This document shows positions 1 to 12,800 of a stretch of 64,000 nt of DNA, in pieces. Each line of letters opens with the position of its first letter. The first letter of the stretch is position 1. A program made the translations under genes and the position numbers. The stretch is from NCBI RefSeq assembly GCF_010093595.1, contig NW_022985449.1, positions 1,442,708 to 1,506,707 of the forward strand, written 5' to 3'. The notes beneath the pieces are model-generated. The model saw only the letters and a list, made by a program, of their open reading frames with translations. It made no database searches and was not told the DNA's origin. Source of the DNA: Mytilinidion resinicola (lineage: Eukaryota; Ascomycota; Dothideomycetes; Mytilinidiales; Mytilinidiaceae).

Positions 1-684
1 CATGCGGAGACAGCGCCGGCGGCTTTCTGGTCGGCTAGGCTGGATCGGGCCGGGTTGCGTCAGTCCGGGTTGCTCGCGGGACAGCGGGATGCAGCTGTGC
101 AGCTTTTGACGTGCCTGAACGACGGGAGAAGAGTCCGCTGTGGCTCGGTTGCGGCGGCACTCTGCCCAGGTTCACTGCTGCCCGATGCTGCACCGCCAGA
201 TGAGGGCGAGCTGGCCTCCTGGGCGCTGTAAATAGAATGGAAGAATCTTGGAACGTTGCTAGGCCTCGCCTGGTCCATGCTTGCCGCGACGTCAATAAAC
301 GGTCATGAGAGTGCTGTTTGCTTGTCTGTATAGCTGTGCAGCCAGCCGTTTCTCCCAACCACAACCCAATTCCGCCTCACCTTACCCACTATCGCCCGCT
401 GCTCCTGCCAGAACCTTCGCTACGTGACCTCCATTTCACCGACCTCGGCCCACTATTTCCCTCGTACTCACCAGTCCTCGCCGCACAGGACGCTTGCGGA
501 CCAGCCCGAGTACACCTCCTCAACTACCCGATCATTCTTCCGTCACCGTACCAATTCCTCCACCAGCCGTTCGGTGAAATCTTCCTTGTGGTGGAGAATC
601 TCCAGAGTCAGCTCAACACCATTGTTCTGTCCTCCCCGTCTAACTAGCTCCAGCTTCCTGGAAACCCATTCTCCCTCCACCAAC
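1..684. other. Upstream region of the trehalose synthase gene
   Basis: No gene was recognised here. Open frames exist on both strands but are low in recognisable protein character. The last 300 bases or so are C/T-rich, as is common for fungal promoters and 5' leaders, and run straight into the start codon context of the trehalose synthase gene. The 5' part may belong to a gene beyond the window edge, but nothing supports one. Confidence 0.5.
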
Positions 685-2480
685 ATGCCGGCCGCTACAG
701 AAGAGCCCAAGACCGACGGCCGCCTGCTTCTTGTCTCCAATCGGCTGCCCATTACAATCAAGCGATCAGATGAGGGGAAATATGACTTCTCCATGTCCTC
801 TGGCGGGTTGGTTAGCGGATTGAGCGGCCTCTCCAAATCCACCACCTTCCAGTGGTACGGCTGGCCAGGTCTTGAGGTGCCCGAAAACGAGATACCCGAG
901 CTGAAAGCCCGGCTGAAGGACGAATACAATGCTGTACCAATAATGCTGGATGACGAGCTCGCGGACAGGCATTACAACGGCTTCTCAAGTTCGTATACAC
1001 GTTGCGGCACCTGCCAGTGTGCGTAATGCGACACGAAGCTAACAGCTGTCTTATAGATTCTATCCTCTGGCCACTCTTCCACTACCATCCTGGAGAAATC
1101 ACATTCGACGAGTCGGCCTGGAATGCCTACACCGAAGCGAATCGCTTGTTCGCGCGAGCAATTGCAGCTGATGTGAACGACAACGATATGGTGTGGGTCC
1201 ACGACTACCATCTGATGCTGCTCCCTGCCATGTTACGTGAGGAAATTGGAACTTCCAAGAAAAATGTCAAGCTGGGCTTCTTCCTGCACACACCTTTCCC
1301 GAGTAGCGAGATATATCGGATTCTTCCGGTCCGCAACGAAATATTGCTCGGCGTACTCCATTGCGATCTCATCGGGTTCCATACCTACGATTACGCCCGC
1401 CATTTCCTGAGCAGCTGTTCAAGAATCCTGTAGGTTACTCCGACCAGACGGTTTGGCCCGAAAAGCGTGCACTGACGTTTCTTGACAGTGGATTGGCGAC
1501 TACGCCAAATGGGGTTGAGTTTCAAGGGAAGCTTGTGACCGTGGGTGCATTCCCTATCGGCATTGACCCCGAGAAATTCGAAGAAGGTCTCAAGAAGCCA
1601 AAAGTCCAAGAGCGCATAGCTACTCTGGAGCGCAAGTTTCAGGGTGTCAAGCTCATCGTGGGCGTAGATCGCCTCGATTATATCAAGGGAGTACCTCAGA
1701 AGCTTCACGCTCTTGAGGTTTTCCTCACCGAGCACCCTGATCAAATAGGCAAGGTGGTATTAGTGCAGGTAGCAGTGCCCAGTCGACAAGACGTCGAGGA
1801 GTATCAGAATCTACGTGCTGTTGTGAATGAGCTTGTGGGAAGGATAAACGGCAAATTCGGTACGTTTAGGAACAGGAGTGCGCACCATCTTACTAACATT
1901 AATAGGCACGATCGAATTTATGCCCATCCACTTCATGCATAAATCTGTCTCATTCGACGAGCTGATCGCTCTCTACGCCGTATCCGACGTCTGTCTCGTG
2001 TCTTCCACCCGCGATGGCATGAACCTGGTCTCATACGAATACATCGCTACGCAGCAGAAACGTCACGGAGTCATGATACTATCCGAATTTACGGGAGCGG
2101 CACAGAGTTTGAATGGCAGCTTGATAGTCAACCCGTGGAACACGGAAGAGTTGGCCGACGCGATCCACGACGCCGTGACCATGGGCGATGAACAGCGTGC
2201 CATCAACTACCAGAAAATGGCCAAATATGTCAACAAGTACACGAGGTAGATAACATACTCACAAAGACTCCTGCCGATAGCTAACTCTGTTTCTAGCGCG
2301 TGGTGGGGCCAGTCTTTCGTCCGCGAGCTCACAAGAATCTCAGAGCATGCTGAGAACAAGCTCAAAGTCCGCCGGGGCTCGACTTTCGATTCCACGGACA
2401 GCAATGCTCAGCCTGCGGAACGACCGTCAACCACGCAAGAGCACATCGTCCTGGTCCCCGAAAAGTCCGTGCCTCTGTAG
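685..2480 (+). CDS. TPS1: Alpha,alpha-trehalose-phosphate synthase (UDP-forming)
   Basis: This enzyme makes trehalose-6-phosphate from UDP-glucose and glucose-6-phosphate in the cytosol, the first step of trehalose synthesis in stress tolerance and spores. I read five exons, 685..988, 1057..1429, 1489..1859, 1906..2245 and 2297..2480, giving 523 aa, close to the usual length of about 480-530 for fungal Tps1. GT-20 family marks are clear: VSNRLP near residue 20, the SSGGLVSGL loop near 40, HDYHLMLLP after the first intron, the sugar-binding stretch GVDRLDYIKG, and DGMNLVSYEY near the C-terminus. The start MPAATEEP sits directly before the conserved core. All splice junctions restore conserved motifs (for example NGFSNSILWPLFHYHP across intron 1). 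The stop-free but unrelated frames seen inside introns are artefacts. There is no phosphatase domain, so this is the catalytic subunit, not Tps2 or Tsl1. Confidence 0.97.
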
Positions 2481-3591
2481 ATCGATGTGCTCGCTCTGCT
2501 TACCTTCTGCCACTATTCTCCCTTCTTGATCAAAATACCCCAACACTTTGTACATCCCAATTCACAATCGGCACGAAATAGCATGACGGCGCATACCACA
2601 CGTGGGTGTGGAGGTTTAGAAGCTAGAACCTGGCTGGCGTACACGAGAGTGTCTCTGCCTGAGGAGCCCGTTTGTCCCTTTCAGTCATCCACCTTAGCAT
2701 CTTACTTTCTTCCCTCCTGTAACCTGTGCTCTCGTGTGTGCGTAGCTAATACTAGCAATGTGCCTGGCATCAATACCTAGCTTTTCTGCTGTGCTGGTGT
2801 ATTGAGGAGCTCACGGCTCTTTGACGAATGTTAGGAAATAGCCGAAGTGACCCCTGGTTTCCACCTCTTGGGACCATCTAACTCGGTACCGGCGGGTACG
2901 TATTGGAAAGCCAACCCAAATCGCGCTCGAGAGCAGCGTAAACCTGGTCCGCATCTTCAGAGCGTATCGAAAGAGCGCAAGTAGTGACAAGGTAGGGCTT
3001 ATGGCTAATTGGAGATATTTGGATGTCTACAAGAAGTCTTTCTACTTTCATTTTTGATCATGCATCATATGCCACCGTGCTAACTATGACATTGCTCTGC
3101 GATCTGTACTTAGATATCCTATGTACACCAAAGCCACACAAACAGTACCTGCCTTTGTACCCATCCTCAATTTTATCGTGGTTCCTAACCATGGTACCCG
3201 AACCTTGTACCAGCAAATTCGCATCTTATCTCTGGAACCGAATCATCCACCATTGCGAGAATCTTGGTAAGATTATTGAGGCTACGCATCGAAACTTGGA
3301 ACCGAAATCAGAGCGCACTCGATCTGGGGTATATGTTCAATCTTCTATTCCCACATTTTCTTCTTACCTCGCACACACAGTAAAACTATCTCCCAATACC
3401 TCCACACACAGTACTACTTTTTCCAATACCTCTCACACACAGGACTACTTGTTTTTTCCAATACTTCTCGCATAAATATGCGCCTAGAAGAGTTCTAATC
3501 CGGCTACGACACCAATACCTTAGCAAATTCCGAACTCTACTTGAGATACTTTCCCAATACTCACGTCCTGGACACCCAGACACCACTCGCA
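2481..3591. other. Intergenic stretch with a short tandem repeat
   Basis: This is the 3' flank of the trehalose synthase gene and the leader of the next locus. A 150-codon open frame (3023..3475) has no recognisable domain and runs into the CACACACAG repeat, so I do not call it a gene. Confidence 0.5.
3392..3470. repeat. Degenerate tandem repeat, unit about 30-35 bp
   Basis: The phrase CCAATACCTC-CACACACAG-ACTACTT occurs at about 3392..3418 and 3422..3449, with a partial third copy (CCAATACTTCTCGCAT) from about 3458. A further CGCACACACAG lies just upstream near 3371. Copies differ by a few bases and by T-tract length. Confidence 0.7.
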
Positions 3592-4722
3592 ATGGACTCG
3601 GCACCTAAAAGCAAGAAAGAAAAGGCGTCTCACGCCTCTTCTTCCTCTTCTTGGTCTTCCTATTCTACCACTACTTCTTCTTCCCCCGACTCCTCCGAAA
3701 TCTCCTCGTCTTGCCTCACCAGTAAAATTCACAAGTGGCTCCACGAAACCCTGGCCCACGCCCAGCCGGTCCCGGTCTCAACGCCACCACCACCATCCAC
3801 AAACCGCCATGCAACTCAGAGCCCCTTCGAGCCTCTCGCACTCCCTCCGCCGGCTATCCCCATCCCCCCAGCTTCTACATCCACAAAGTCCAAGTCCAGG
3901 TGCAGCCGTGCCGCTAAATACACCCCGTGCAAGTGGAAGTGCAAGTCTAAATCCAAGCCCAACTCTGACCCCATCCCCACCACCCACACCACCCACACCA
4001 CCTCCCACACCTTCGCCCTCCCCAACCCCAACTCCAGCACCACCTTACCCAAGGAGCCCTCATGGAAGTGCTTCACCCCCCGCTCCCTGGTATCCCGCCA
4101 CCGCGTCCTGCAGAAGTGGGACGCCTACCTCCACCAGCGCGCGGCCGCGCACTGCGCCATCGCCATCGTGGTCACGCCGCCGACGCCGGTCCTGGGCCCG
4201 CTGGATGGGGTTATGCCGCCGACGCCGGTGCTGCGCCCACTGGACTATGGGGAGGGAGAGGAGGGGGTGGTTGTGCCGCCGACGCCGGTCCTAGAGCCAC
4301 AGGGTGCGGGAGAGGGGGTGGGGGTGGGTATGCCGCCGGCGCTGGTCCTCAGTCCACCGGAGCGAGAGGGCGCGACTGGGGCGTGTGGGTTGAGGCGGGC
4401 GAATGCTGTGAAGTGGCGGGAGAACCCGCGGTATCTGCGAGTGCCGCGAGATTAGAGGGATCGTGGGCGGGAGAGGGAGGGCGGGGAGCGGGCGCGGCGG
4501 GGAGAGAGTGGGGAGAGGCGGGGTGGTGAGGATTCGCAGCGGGCGAGGAGCGTGGAGCGGCAGGGTGCGGGAGCTGAGGGGAGGGAGGTGCTGGATGGGG
4601 AAAGGATTGTTAAGGAGATTAAGAAGGGGGTGCGGAAGTGGCAGAGGATGGTGGGGGAGGATGGGAATTGGATGAGGAGGTGTAAGGTGCTTTTTGAGCC
4701 TGGGTTTGGTCGCAGGGGGTGA
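3592..4722 (+). CDS. Low-complexity Ser/Pro/Lys-rich protein, interrupted by one in-frame TAG
   Basis: I do not recognise this gene. From ATG 3592 the frame runs 287 codons to a TAG at 4453..4455. The same frame continues without another stop to a TGA at 4720..4722 (88 more codons), and the downstream part reads like protein (GERIVKEIKKGVRKWQRMVG, then a tail ending CKVLFEPGFGRRG). The N-terminal part is Ser-rich, followed by a Pro-rich region, Lys/Cys clusters, and four copies of PPTPVL or PPALVL in about 60 residues. Either one nonsense change split the gene, or a short intron removes the stop. GTGAAG...GATTAG at 4408..4455 would be 48 nt and in frame, but it lacks a clear branch site. Third codon positions are strongly G-rich after about 4200. 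No signal peptide or membrane segment is evident. Confidence 0.45.
4176..4346 (+). repeat. Four in-frame copies of a PPTPVL-coding 15-mer
   Basis: GCCGCCGACGCCGGT occurs at 4176, 4215 and 4275, with a diverged copy at 4332. Spacings are 39, 60 and 57 bases, all multiples of three, so the repeat is kept in frame as PPTPVL/PPALVL. Confidence 0.75.
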
Positions 4723-6568
4723 AGGTTGATGGTGTTGGTGTGGCGGTGTGACGGTCTCTTCTGAGATAGCCGTGCTGGAGTTTGAAGGGTGATTGAGGGC
4801 TGGAATGGTGAGAGGCTTGGATGTAGTGTTTTGTCGATGGTTATTTGGATGGAAGGGTTTAAGGATGATATGGGGTGGTGGATGCGTTTTCGGGGTGTTG
4901 AGTTCGTTGAATTGGAGTTATAACTTGTTTAAAATAATAAAACAAAAAAAAATTCTCTACACAAGTGGCGATAGAGATAAGATAACAAAGATCTCCTTAT
5001 ACATGTAGATTTTGACCCCAGTGACTTTGAACTTTTACGAATGAGCGTGTCGTTAAGAAAAGCCCTTTCATGCCTTGGCTACATCTTGCCCCTTCTAGTA
5101 GATATCTGAAATAGGCTGTAGACAGTGTTGAAAAAGATCCACCTGCCATTGATTGACCGGACGGAGATGATAAACTTGATATGTTGGAATAGAAGACTGC
5201 TATCGAAAAGTCAAGTGAGCGACAAACCACCAATTCATGTATTCTGGGACTAATTCCTCGCTTAGACCAAGATACGTATCACGTGGAGAAAGCTACAATG
5301 GCTCCAGTCGATAGTCTAGTTATGATAGTGAAGAGTTTCCGGTGGGTGTAGGAGAACAGCTGTAAGTGTCCTGTTTGCATACGTCAACTGGAAAGACGGA
5401 CACGTGAAGTTCATCATGGAACTCGACGGGCCTGAGGGAGGCTCTTTGTAGAACTCGAAGGACCCGAGTACTGTCAGTTGAATCTGGTAGGGCATAACTG
5501 GAAGGGGGAGCAACGAAAATAGCATCGAATCGCTGTCAAGACTCAGGAGAAGTGTGCCTTGCAGAATAGCCGCGCATTATATCAGATTCAGCTGGCTCCC
5601 GCCGCCATCCGAGCCACAATCCACGTCAACAAGCATACATTGAAGCTTAAATGCTAGTGGCACGCACAATGAGCCCGCATCGAGACAGTGGAGTGTGGCT
5701 CAGGGCGCAGGATCTCACTCGAAACATGCCCGACGAACTGATACTGGGTCGCAAGTCGACGGCCCCTGGAAGAGGTAATTTCGAATTCTTGCAACCAGTG
5801 CGAGTCGTTGCATCCATGGGCAACGATTGCGTCAGACGCTGCGGCAAGCCATACGAAACACTGCAGTCCTTCAGGCAACAACGACTCTTGAGCGTTCGAG
5901 GAAGCTCGTATGTCCAGGACGGCAGGGCTGTCGCTTACAATTGCTGCTGCGCCACCAGGAAGCACAGACGTCGCAGGCTTTCGCAGCCAACCGTCGTGGT
6001 CGGTGTACGCCAGGCTAACCGCAATGCGTGATGCTTGCGAACCCTCACCTTTCGCAGGTGAACGACTCCGAACGGCGACACAGTCGCTCCGACGCCCCGA
6101 TGCCTATATGCAGTCAAGCACGTCGATTGTGCCCTATCCCCAGGTGTAATTTTCGTATCATTCGACCAACCGAAGCCCGTCGTTGTGCCTAGGCTAATAG
6201 CTTTCCCATTTCTTCGGTCCAAGATATGGATCAGGACACTTGGCTCGCTGCTCTCTTCTCGCTTTGACGCGCCATCGCCGTCTCCCCGGTTGCTCAACTT
6301 ACCCGTTGTGCTCGGCCCGTCCGTTTTATTCCCTACTGTCACATTCAGGCTTCGACCGCTTACGAGGACTCACTGCCAGGGCGTCTGGAAGGCTTGATGG
6401 GAGACGTGTGCTTCGGGGCGGAGTTTGTCCCAGAGGTTCTTCATAGCTTACTTCTATCGTGGACTGCCTGTACTGAGGCTCCAATATCTGGGTGAATGCT
6501 CGACTCGTGCCTGGCATAATTCTACGTCTGAGTCATCGCTCTTTTCTACCTTGCCTTCTATTCGTATC
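4723..6568. other. Gene-poor intergenic region
   Basis: The start is AT-rich with an A-run near 4940-4960. From about 5600 to 6500 there are overlapping open frames of 60-135 codons on both strands with no domain, no consistent codon use and no splice logic. I see no gene. It may hold old, unrecognisable insertions. The last 300 bases are the promoter of the Zn2Cys6 gene. Confidence 0.5.
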
Positions 6569-8709
6569 ATGGTGTACACGGGAAAGCCAAGCCGGGGGTG
6601 CCAGATGTGCAAAACCCGCCGTATTAAAGTAGGTCCCGAACGGAAGAGCTTGCGATGTGGCAATACTCTTCATCCGCCGACTTCCACTTTGTGTGCTGAT
6701 TGTGGCTTAGTGTGATGAGAAACGTCCCATCTGCAGCCAGTGCAAGAAATCTGGTCGTACTTGTCCAGGTCAGTTTACCTGTTCTGGGACATGGTACGCC
6801 TGTACTAATATACATGTCTACATAGGATACCAGGACGAGTTCGACCTCATCTTCAGAGATGAGAACATAGTACAGGAGCGCAAAGCAAGAAAAGCCTCAG
6901 GGGCTACGACTACCTCCCAGGGATCGTCCTCGAAGTGAGTAGCTTTCATCAGAATCTGCCTCTTTCTTATAGCCGAAGTCATCGGTGTCACCGCTATTTA
7001 CGTTTCACATGCTCTTCTTATCGTCTCCATGCGCGTGGTTCCCCAAAGCAGCAGTGCTTGCGATTCCCGCGTAGCACTATCACCATGAGCTGACACCTCC
7101 TGGGCAGAGCATCGCCTTCTTCTTTCTCTGAGCAGAGTCCAGTGTCGACTCTTGCACTCCGTTCAGAAAGCCCACGCTCACAGACATTGCCGGCGAACGA
7201 CGAGTCCCCTCCCTTCATTCTTCCCACCGATTTCGCACTCTTCCAGGCCTACCTGTGGCAACAAGGAAATGCTGTACCCCCAGTATTCCCTCCGTCGACA
7301 GAGGTTCAAGCCACAGCATTCTTCTTCCGTAATTTCGTTGTATTACCGCAGCAAGCAGAGAGCATGCGCGGGTTTCTTGAATTGCTAGTCCCAAAGTATA
7401 ATGAAGAATCGCCCTCCTCCGCCCTCCACTCTGCTACACATGCTGTTGCGCTCTCTACGCTAGGAAATTACCCTGGAAGGCAAAATCTACTGCAAGACGC
7501 GTCCATAGCGTACGGTCAAGCATTGACCAAACTTAATGTGGCGCTGCAAGATCCAATAGAGTCCAAGTCTGATGCTACCATTTTAGCAGTACTGCTATTT
7601 TCACTTTATGAGGTATGATATCCCGAAGGGATTCCAACATGCTTAGTCTGACGTTGAGTAACAGGCTATCATGGCAACCCCTGAAACGGTCAACGCATGG
7701 GCGAACCACGTCGATGGAGCTGTGGCTCTCGTCAAACTCAGAGGCAACGAACAATTCAAGAATCCGTTTTCTTATAGCGTGTTCCGAGCTGTGCGGACAA
7801 TGATGGTGCGCAGCCTTGAGTGCTCTATACCTTTAGCTTTGCTTGAGCTGATTCGACGCAGATCACAAGCTGCGTCCAACGATCGATACCAGTCACAGAG
7901 TTTCCAGGCGAATACGGCTGGATCGGCTCCGAACACAGCGAAGAAAACGCCGCAAACCGCCTTACCTTGATATCGATCGACCTACCAAACGTGCGGACGC
8001 GCGCTCACGACCTCCTTACTAGCGAGAAAACTCCTGAAACCGAAGCGGAAGTGCTTTCCTTGATAGGGTACGCAGAGATGGTAGACGCGAATCTTGAGAA
8101 CTGGGCTCACACTCTGCCGGACGACTGGAATTTCAGCACGACGAAAATGGTGTATGATATGCCGGAGGATGTGGAAAATGCGGATGAGTGGCCGGGCCCG
8201 CAGCACACGTACGGAGACGTCTTCATTGCAAACATCGTCAACGACTACCGCGTCAGTCGGATATTCTGCCAGAGTGTAATTCTGGGATGTGTTACATGGA
8301 TGGCGTTGGAGCGGGAGGACCACCAGATAGAACGCAAGTGCGCGCGAGCCCGTTTCGTCATTCAGTCCATGACAGACGAGATTGCAGCGAGCGTTCCTTT
8401 CCACATGAACTACGACTTACAGCCAGTGGCGAAGCAGCTCGGCCAGGACCAGTCAGGTTAGTATCTAGATACTCCGTCACCGTGCGTTGTGCTGACTCCA
8501 ACTTAGCTGCCGAAGCATTAGGGGCCTATTTCCTTGTTTGGCCACTCTTCGTGGCTGGAAATACAGATGTAGTGCCCATAAAGCAGAGGAAGTGGTTTCT
8601 AGGGCGACTCAACCTCATTGGCCGCGAGTTTGGGCTCAGCAATGCTCAAATACTCGCGATGGCGCGTCGACACGTGCTTACGTGTGGTCCAATATACGTC
8701 TATCCATGA
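6569..8709 (+). CDS. Zn2Cys6 transcription factor
   Basis: A fungal binuclear zinc-cluster regulator, nuclear, target unknown. Seven exons: 6569..6628, 6711..6768, 6826..6934, 7108..7612, 7665..7805, 7862..8456 and 8507..8709, giving 556 aa. The zinc cluster is at residues 11-38: CQMC, then six residues, CDEKRPIC, SQC, GRTC and P, with all six cysteines present. The first intron falls exactly before the third cysteine. The linker is Ser-rich. The rest resembles the Fungal_trans_2-type C-terminal region (FFFRNFVVLP..., then helices with EVLSLIGYAEMVDANLE) and ends WFLGRLNLIGREFGLSNAQI, as in regulators often found beside secondary-metabolism or transport genes. No such cluster is next to it: its neighbours are SEC24 and an empty region. 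The third intron (173 nt) is longer than the rest and could be split differently. Confidence 0.88.
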
Positions 8710-9856
8710 TTACTTAGAAACGGAGACATCCAATGCGTATGCTATGAGTGTACTTCGGATGAGCGAGCTCACGTTACTTCTTTCGTCTATTGTATTACAA
8801 ACTTCTTGCCGAAACCTTTTCCCTAAGCGGTCAGGGCCTTTTAGATAACGCTGGGACGTAGGTACTGTACGATTGGGGTAATAAGATGAATGTAATATTA
8901 ATAAGAAACCTACAAATTGTACTCTGAAAGAGTCTAAACATCCTTGCGTTCGACTGCCTGTAGGTTCCTCTAACGGCAACGAATCAATGAGCGGAAGCCT
9001 ACTAAAAGTAGATGTAATTCGACCCCTCAGCAGTTGAACATCTATCAGAATTTCTATCGATGCTCATGTTTGTTACAGTACGAGGCCATAAATTTGGGAG
9101 AACGGATATGTCTTCACTCTTGCTCTTGTGACACCACTGTAAGGGGTGCCCCAGGTGACCCCACTTCAGTCAATCAAAAGGCATGTCTAATTTCCACTGC
9201 ATCGACCTTTACATAGTATTCGGAGTTTAAAAAAAAAACCTATCGGGGTACCCCAAGCAGTCGCAAGGAGTGCCCAAACTTATGGTTTAGCACTGTAATC
9301 CTATTAGGTTAGCTTAAGTCTACTTAAGCAATTTAAGTCGAAAATATAAACTAGCTCCATTCACATGTTGCGTCTGGTGTGATTGGCTGAGCAGTCAATA
9401 TTTGTTGTAGCTTGGTCCAACCGTAAGGCAACTTGGCCAAATCTCAGTACCATCACGAATGTCATGTAGTGCATCGGTATCTTGGCCCTTTGAATAATTC
9501 TGCTAGATAATCCCTCTATTCTGTAGAGTGCTCCGGTAGTGGCGCATCAGACTGCAATATTGACCATGGTTAAGGAGACAGAGTGTCCTTGGCACTAGCT
9601 AAACCGAATTATTCCAGAGGGGGCATCAAAACGAGCCAGATTTCCACAACCACCAACACTTTTCACGCGCACGCCCTCCTGCTTGGGCATAAGCCTCGTA
9701 GACCTCTGCTTAGGATATGTTATTTCGAACGCCACAGCGCGATCTACTTCCATCGCCCGCCCTGTGATTACGACGCCTTGACCGAATCCTCCACTGCGCC
9801 AGCACTCGCTGGAGACCTCCGCAACTTTAGAACCCTCCCAAGTCACCGCCGCCAAC
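8710..9856. other. Intergenic region upstream of SEC24
   Basis: AT-rich, with an A9 run near 9230 followed by GGGGTACCCC and repeated short GGGG/CCCC blocks (9136-9260). An inverted CTTAAG...CTTAAG pair lies near 9314-9330. No coding frame was recognised. The 3' third is the SEC24 promoter and leader. Confidence 0.5.
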
Positions 9857-12800
9857 ATGTCCGAATTCTCCATGTACCACGCGCTAGGTTCCCCGGTAGG
9901 CTCGCCAGGTCTCAACGGCCCGCCAAACCCCAGGAAAAAAGAAGCTGCCAAGTTCCGCCCTCCTGTGGCCTCAAGTCCTGGCGGATATCAGCAAGTCGGA
10001 TCCCCTACATACGGAGCTCCTCCAAATCAATACATAGGCACACCCCTCAGTGCAAACCCAGCCACTCCATCCCAGGAGCAGGGCTACTTTCCCCCTCAAC
10101 CAGCACCCCCGGCGGCGAACGAAGCAGAAGTGGCAGGCCTGGCACAACAAATGGGTGGCATGGGTTTAGGATTGGAGGCCCATCCGAGGGCACATAAGAA
10201 GAAGGACAGGCATGCATATCACAACCTTGAAGGACCGGGTGGCAGTTCACAGGCCTTCAATGGCATGCCCCAGGGCGAGATGGGAACTCCCACTCAATTC
10301 CTAAACCAAAACACACCTCAACTAGGCGGTACACCTCAGTGGAGTAACCCTCAAGTGACTCCTGCGATGTCACAGTTTCCAGCAGCAGTCGGGAACCAAT
10401 CGTTTGCTCCTGTAAATGAGGCTAGTTCTATGCAGCACGCCGCCAGGTCCGGCACTCCTTTGGGCGGAGAAGCGGCCTCCTCTTCGCAAGGTCGCGTGGA
10501 TCCGAAACAAATCCCAAGTGTACCTAGGTCTCGAGACCGACCGGCGAAATATTACCTGGAACACGTGTACCCCACTATGGAGCAGCATGTTCCACCTCCA
10601 GCTGCCGTTCCTTTCGTCGCGTTCGATCAGGGGAACTCGTCACCGAAATTTGCAAGACTGACTCTAAATAATATCCCCGGCTCCTCGGATGCATTGGCCT
10701 CAACTTCTCTACCCCTAGGTTTGATCCTCCAGCCTCTTGCGCCGCAGCAAGAGGGCGAACAACCAATACCAGTGCTCGACTTTGGCGAAATAGGACCTCC
10801 GAGGTGTCGGAGATGTAGAGCTTACATCAACCCTTTCATGACGTTCCGATCCGGCGGCAGCAAATTCGTATGCAACATGTGCACATTCCCGAACGACGTC
10901 CCAGCGGAATATTTCTCCCCAACAGATCCATCCGGCGTGAGAGTGGATAGACTACAAAGACCTGAACTATCATTAGGGACAGTGGAGTTTATGGTTCCCA
11001 AGGAATATTGGGCAAAGGAACCTGTCGGCCTTCGCTGGCTGTTCTTGATTGATGTCAGTGCTGAAGCAGTTAATCGCGGATTTCTTGATGGATTTTGCGA
11101 AGGAATAATAAGCTCTCTATATGGGAGCACCGATAAACAATCAGACCAGCCGGACACCCCAGCTACGCGGAATTTACCAGTCGGCGCAAAGGTGGGCATC
11201 GTAACGTTCGACAAGGAAATCCATTTCTACAATCTTGGTGCCGGCTTGGATCAGGCACAAATGATGGTCATGCCTGATATTGAGGACCCATTTGTACCAT
11301 TGAGCGAAGGCCTATTTGTAGACCCCGAGGAGTCGAAAGACGTGATCACTTCACTGCTCACACAATTACCGAGCATGTTCCGAGAGATAAAAAATCCAGA
11401 GCCCGCTTTACTGCCAACGCTTAATGCAGCTGTCTCTGCATTGGGTGCAACAGGAGGGAAAATAGTATGCTCTCTAGCTGCTCTTCCCACATGGGGTCCA
11501 GGTGCTCTGTTTATGCGCGATAATGGCAGTATGCATGCAAACGATGCGGAGAAGAAACTACTTACAACGGAGCATCCTGGATACCGAAAGGTAGCGACGA
11601 AAATGGTCGAAAGCGGGATTGGCGTAGATTTTTTCATGGCGGCGCCCAGCGGTGGCTATCTCGATATAGCTACTATTGGTAAGTACAAGCAAAATTTACA
11701 AAATGAACACATACCCGAGCATTCAGCTGACCTCTTACTAGGCCATGTGTCTGCTCATACCGGTGGTGAAACTTTCTATTACCCCAACTTCCATTCTCCA
11801 CGGGATACGCTGAAGCTGTCGAAAGAGATCAAGCATACTGTGACGCGAGAAACGGGTTACCAGGCTCTAATGAAAGTTCGCTGCTCCAACGGCCTCCAGG
11901 TTTCGGCGTATCACGGCAACTTCTACCATCACACTTTCGGAGCCGATCTTGAGTTTGGCGTCATTGATGCGGACAAAGCAATAGGTGTTATGTTCAGCTA
12001 TGATGGCAAGTTGGATCCAAAGCTAGACGCTCATTTCCAGAGCGCTTTACTCTACACAACCGCCAACGGGGAGCGAAGGGTACGATGTCACAATATCGTT
12101 GCTAGTGTTAGCGAAGGGACCGGGGACACCATGAAGTTTGTGGATCAAGATGCAGTGGTCAATATCATTGCGAAAGAAGCCGCAGCTCGTATGGCGGAGA
12201 AGTCCCTCAAGGATATCAGAGGGGCCCTCACTGAGAAGACGGTGGACATTCTGGCGGGATACAGGAAGAACTTTATAGGAAACAACCCGCCTGGCCAACT
12301 AGTTCTGCCCGAGAACCTGAAAGAGTTCAGCATGTACATACTCGGATTGATCAAGTCCAGATCTTTCAAGGGAGGCAAGGAGCCCACGGACCGGAGGGTA
12401 CACGACATGAGGATGATCAAGGCCATGGGGTGCCTGGAACTGTCGCTCTACCTTTACCCGAGAATACTATCGATTCACAACCTCGACGAAAAGGACGGCT
12501 TCCCCAATGAGAACGGCCACCTTCGCATGCCAGATGCCGAGCGGGCGTCATACTCCCAGGTCGAAGAAGGAGGTGCGTACATCGTCGACAACGGCCAAAC
12601 ATGCCTCTTGTGGATACATGCCCAGGTTTCACCAAATCTCTTGGAAGACCTATTTGGAGAAGGGAAGACCACCTTGAAGCAATTGGATGCATTCCAATCC
12701 ACACTACCTGTCCTTGAAACGCACTTGAACGCCCAGGTCCGGAACATTCTGCAGTACCTCGAGGATGCGAGGGGCTCGAAAGCCCTGACTCTGCAACTTG

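Noticed and set aside
3023..3475. 150-codon plus-strand open frame
   Set aside because: No domain, reads through a tandem repeat, no consistent codon bias; likely chance.
4408..4455. 48-nt intron that would remove the TAG at 4453
   Set aside because: Not accepted as certain: donor GTGAAG is weak, no branch site is visible, and it removes protein-like residues (VKWRENPRYLRVPRD).
9130..9345. GGGG/CCCC blocks and CTTAAG inverted words, considered as the ends of a small transposon
   Set aside because: No matching terminal repeats, no target duplication and no coding trace could be found.
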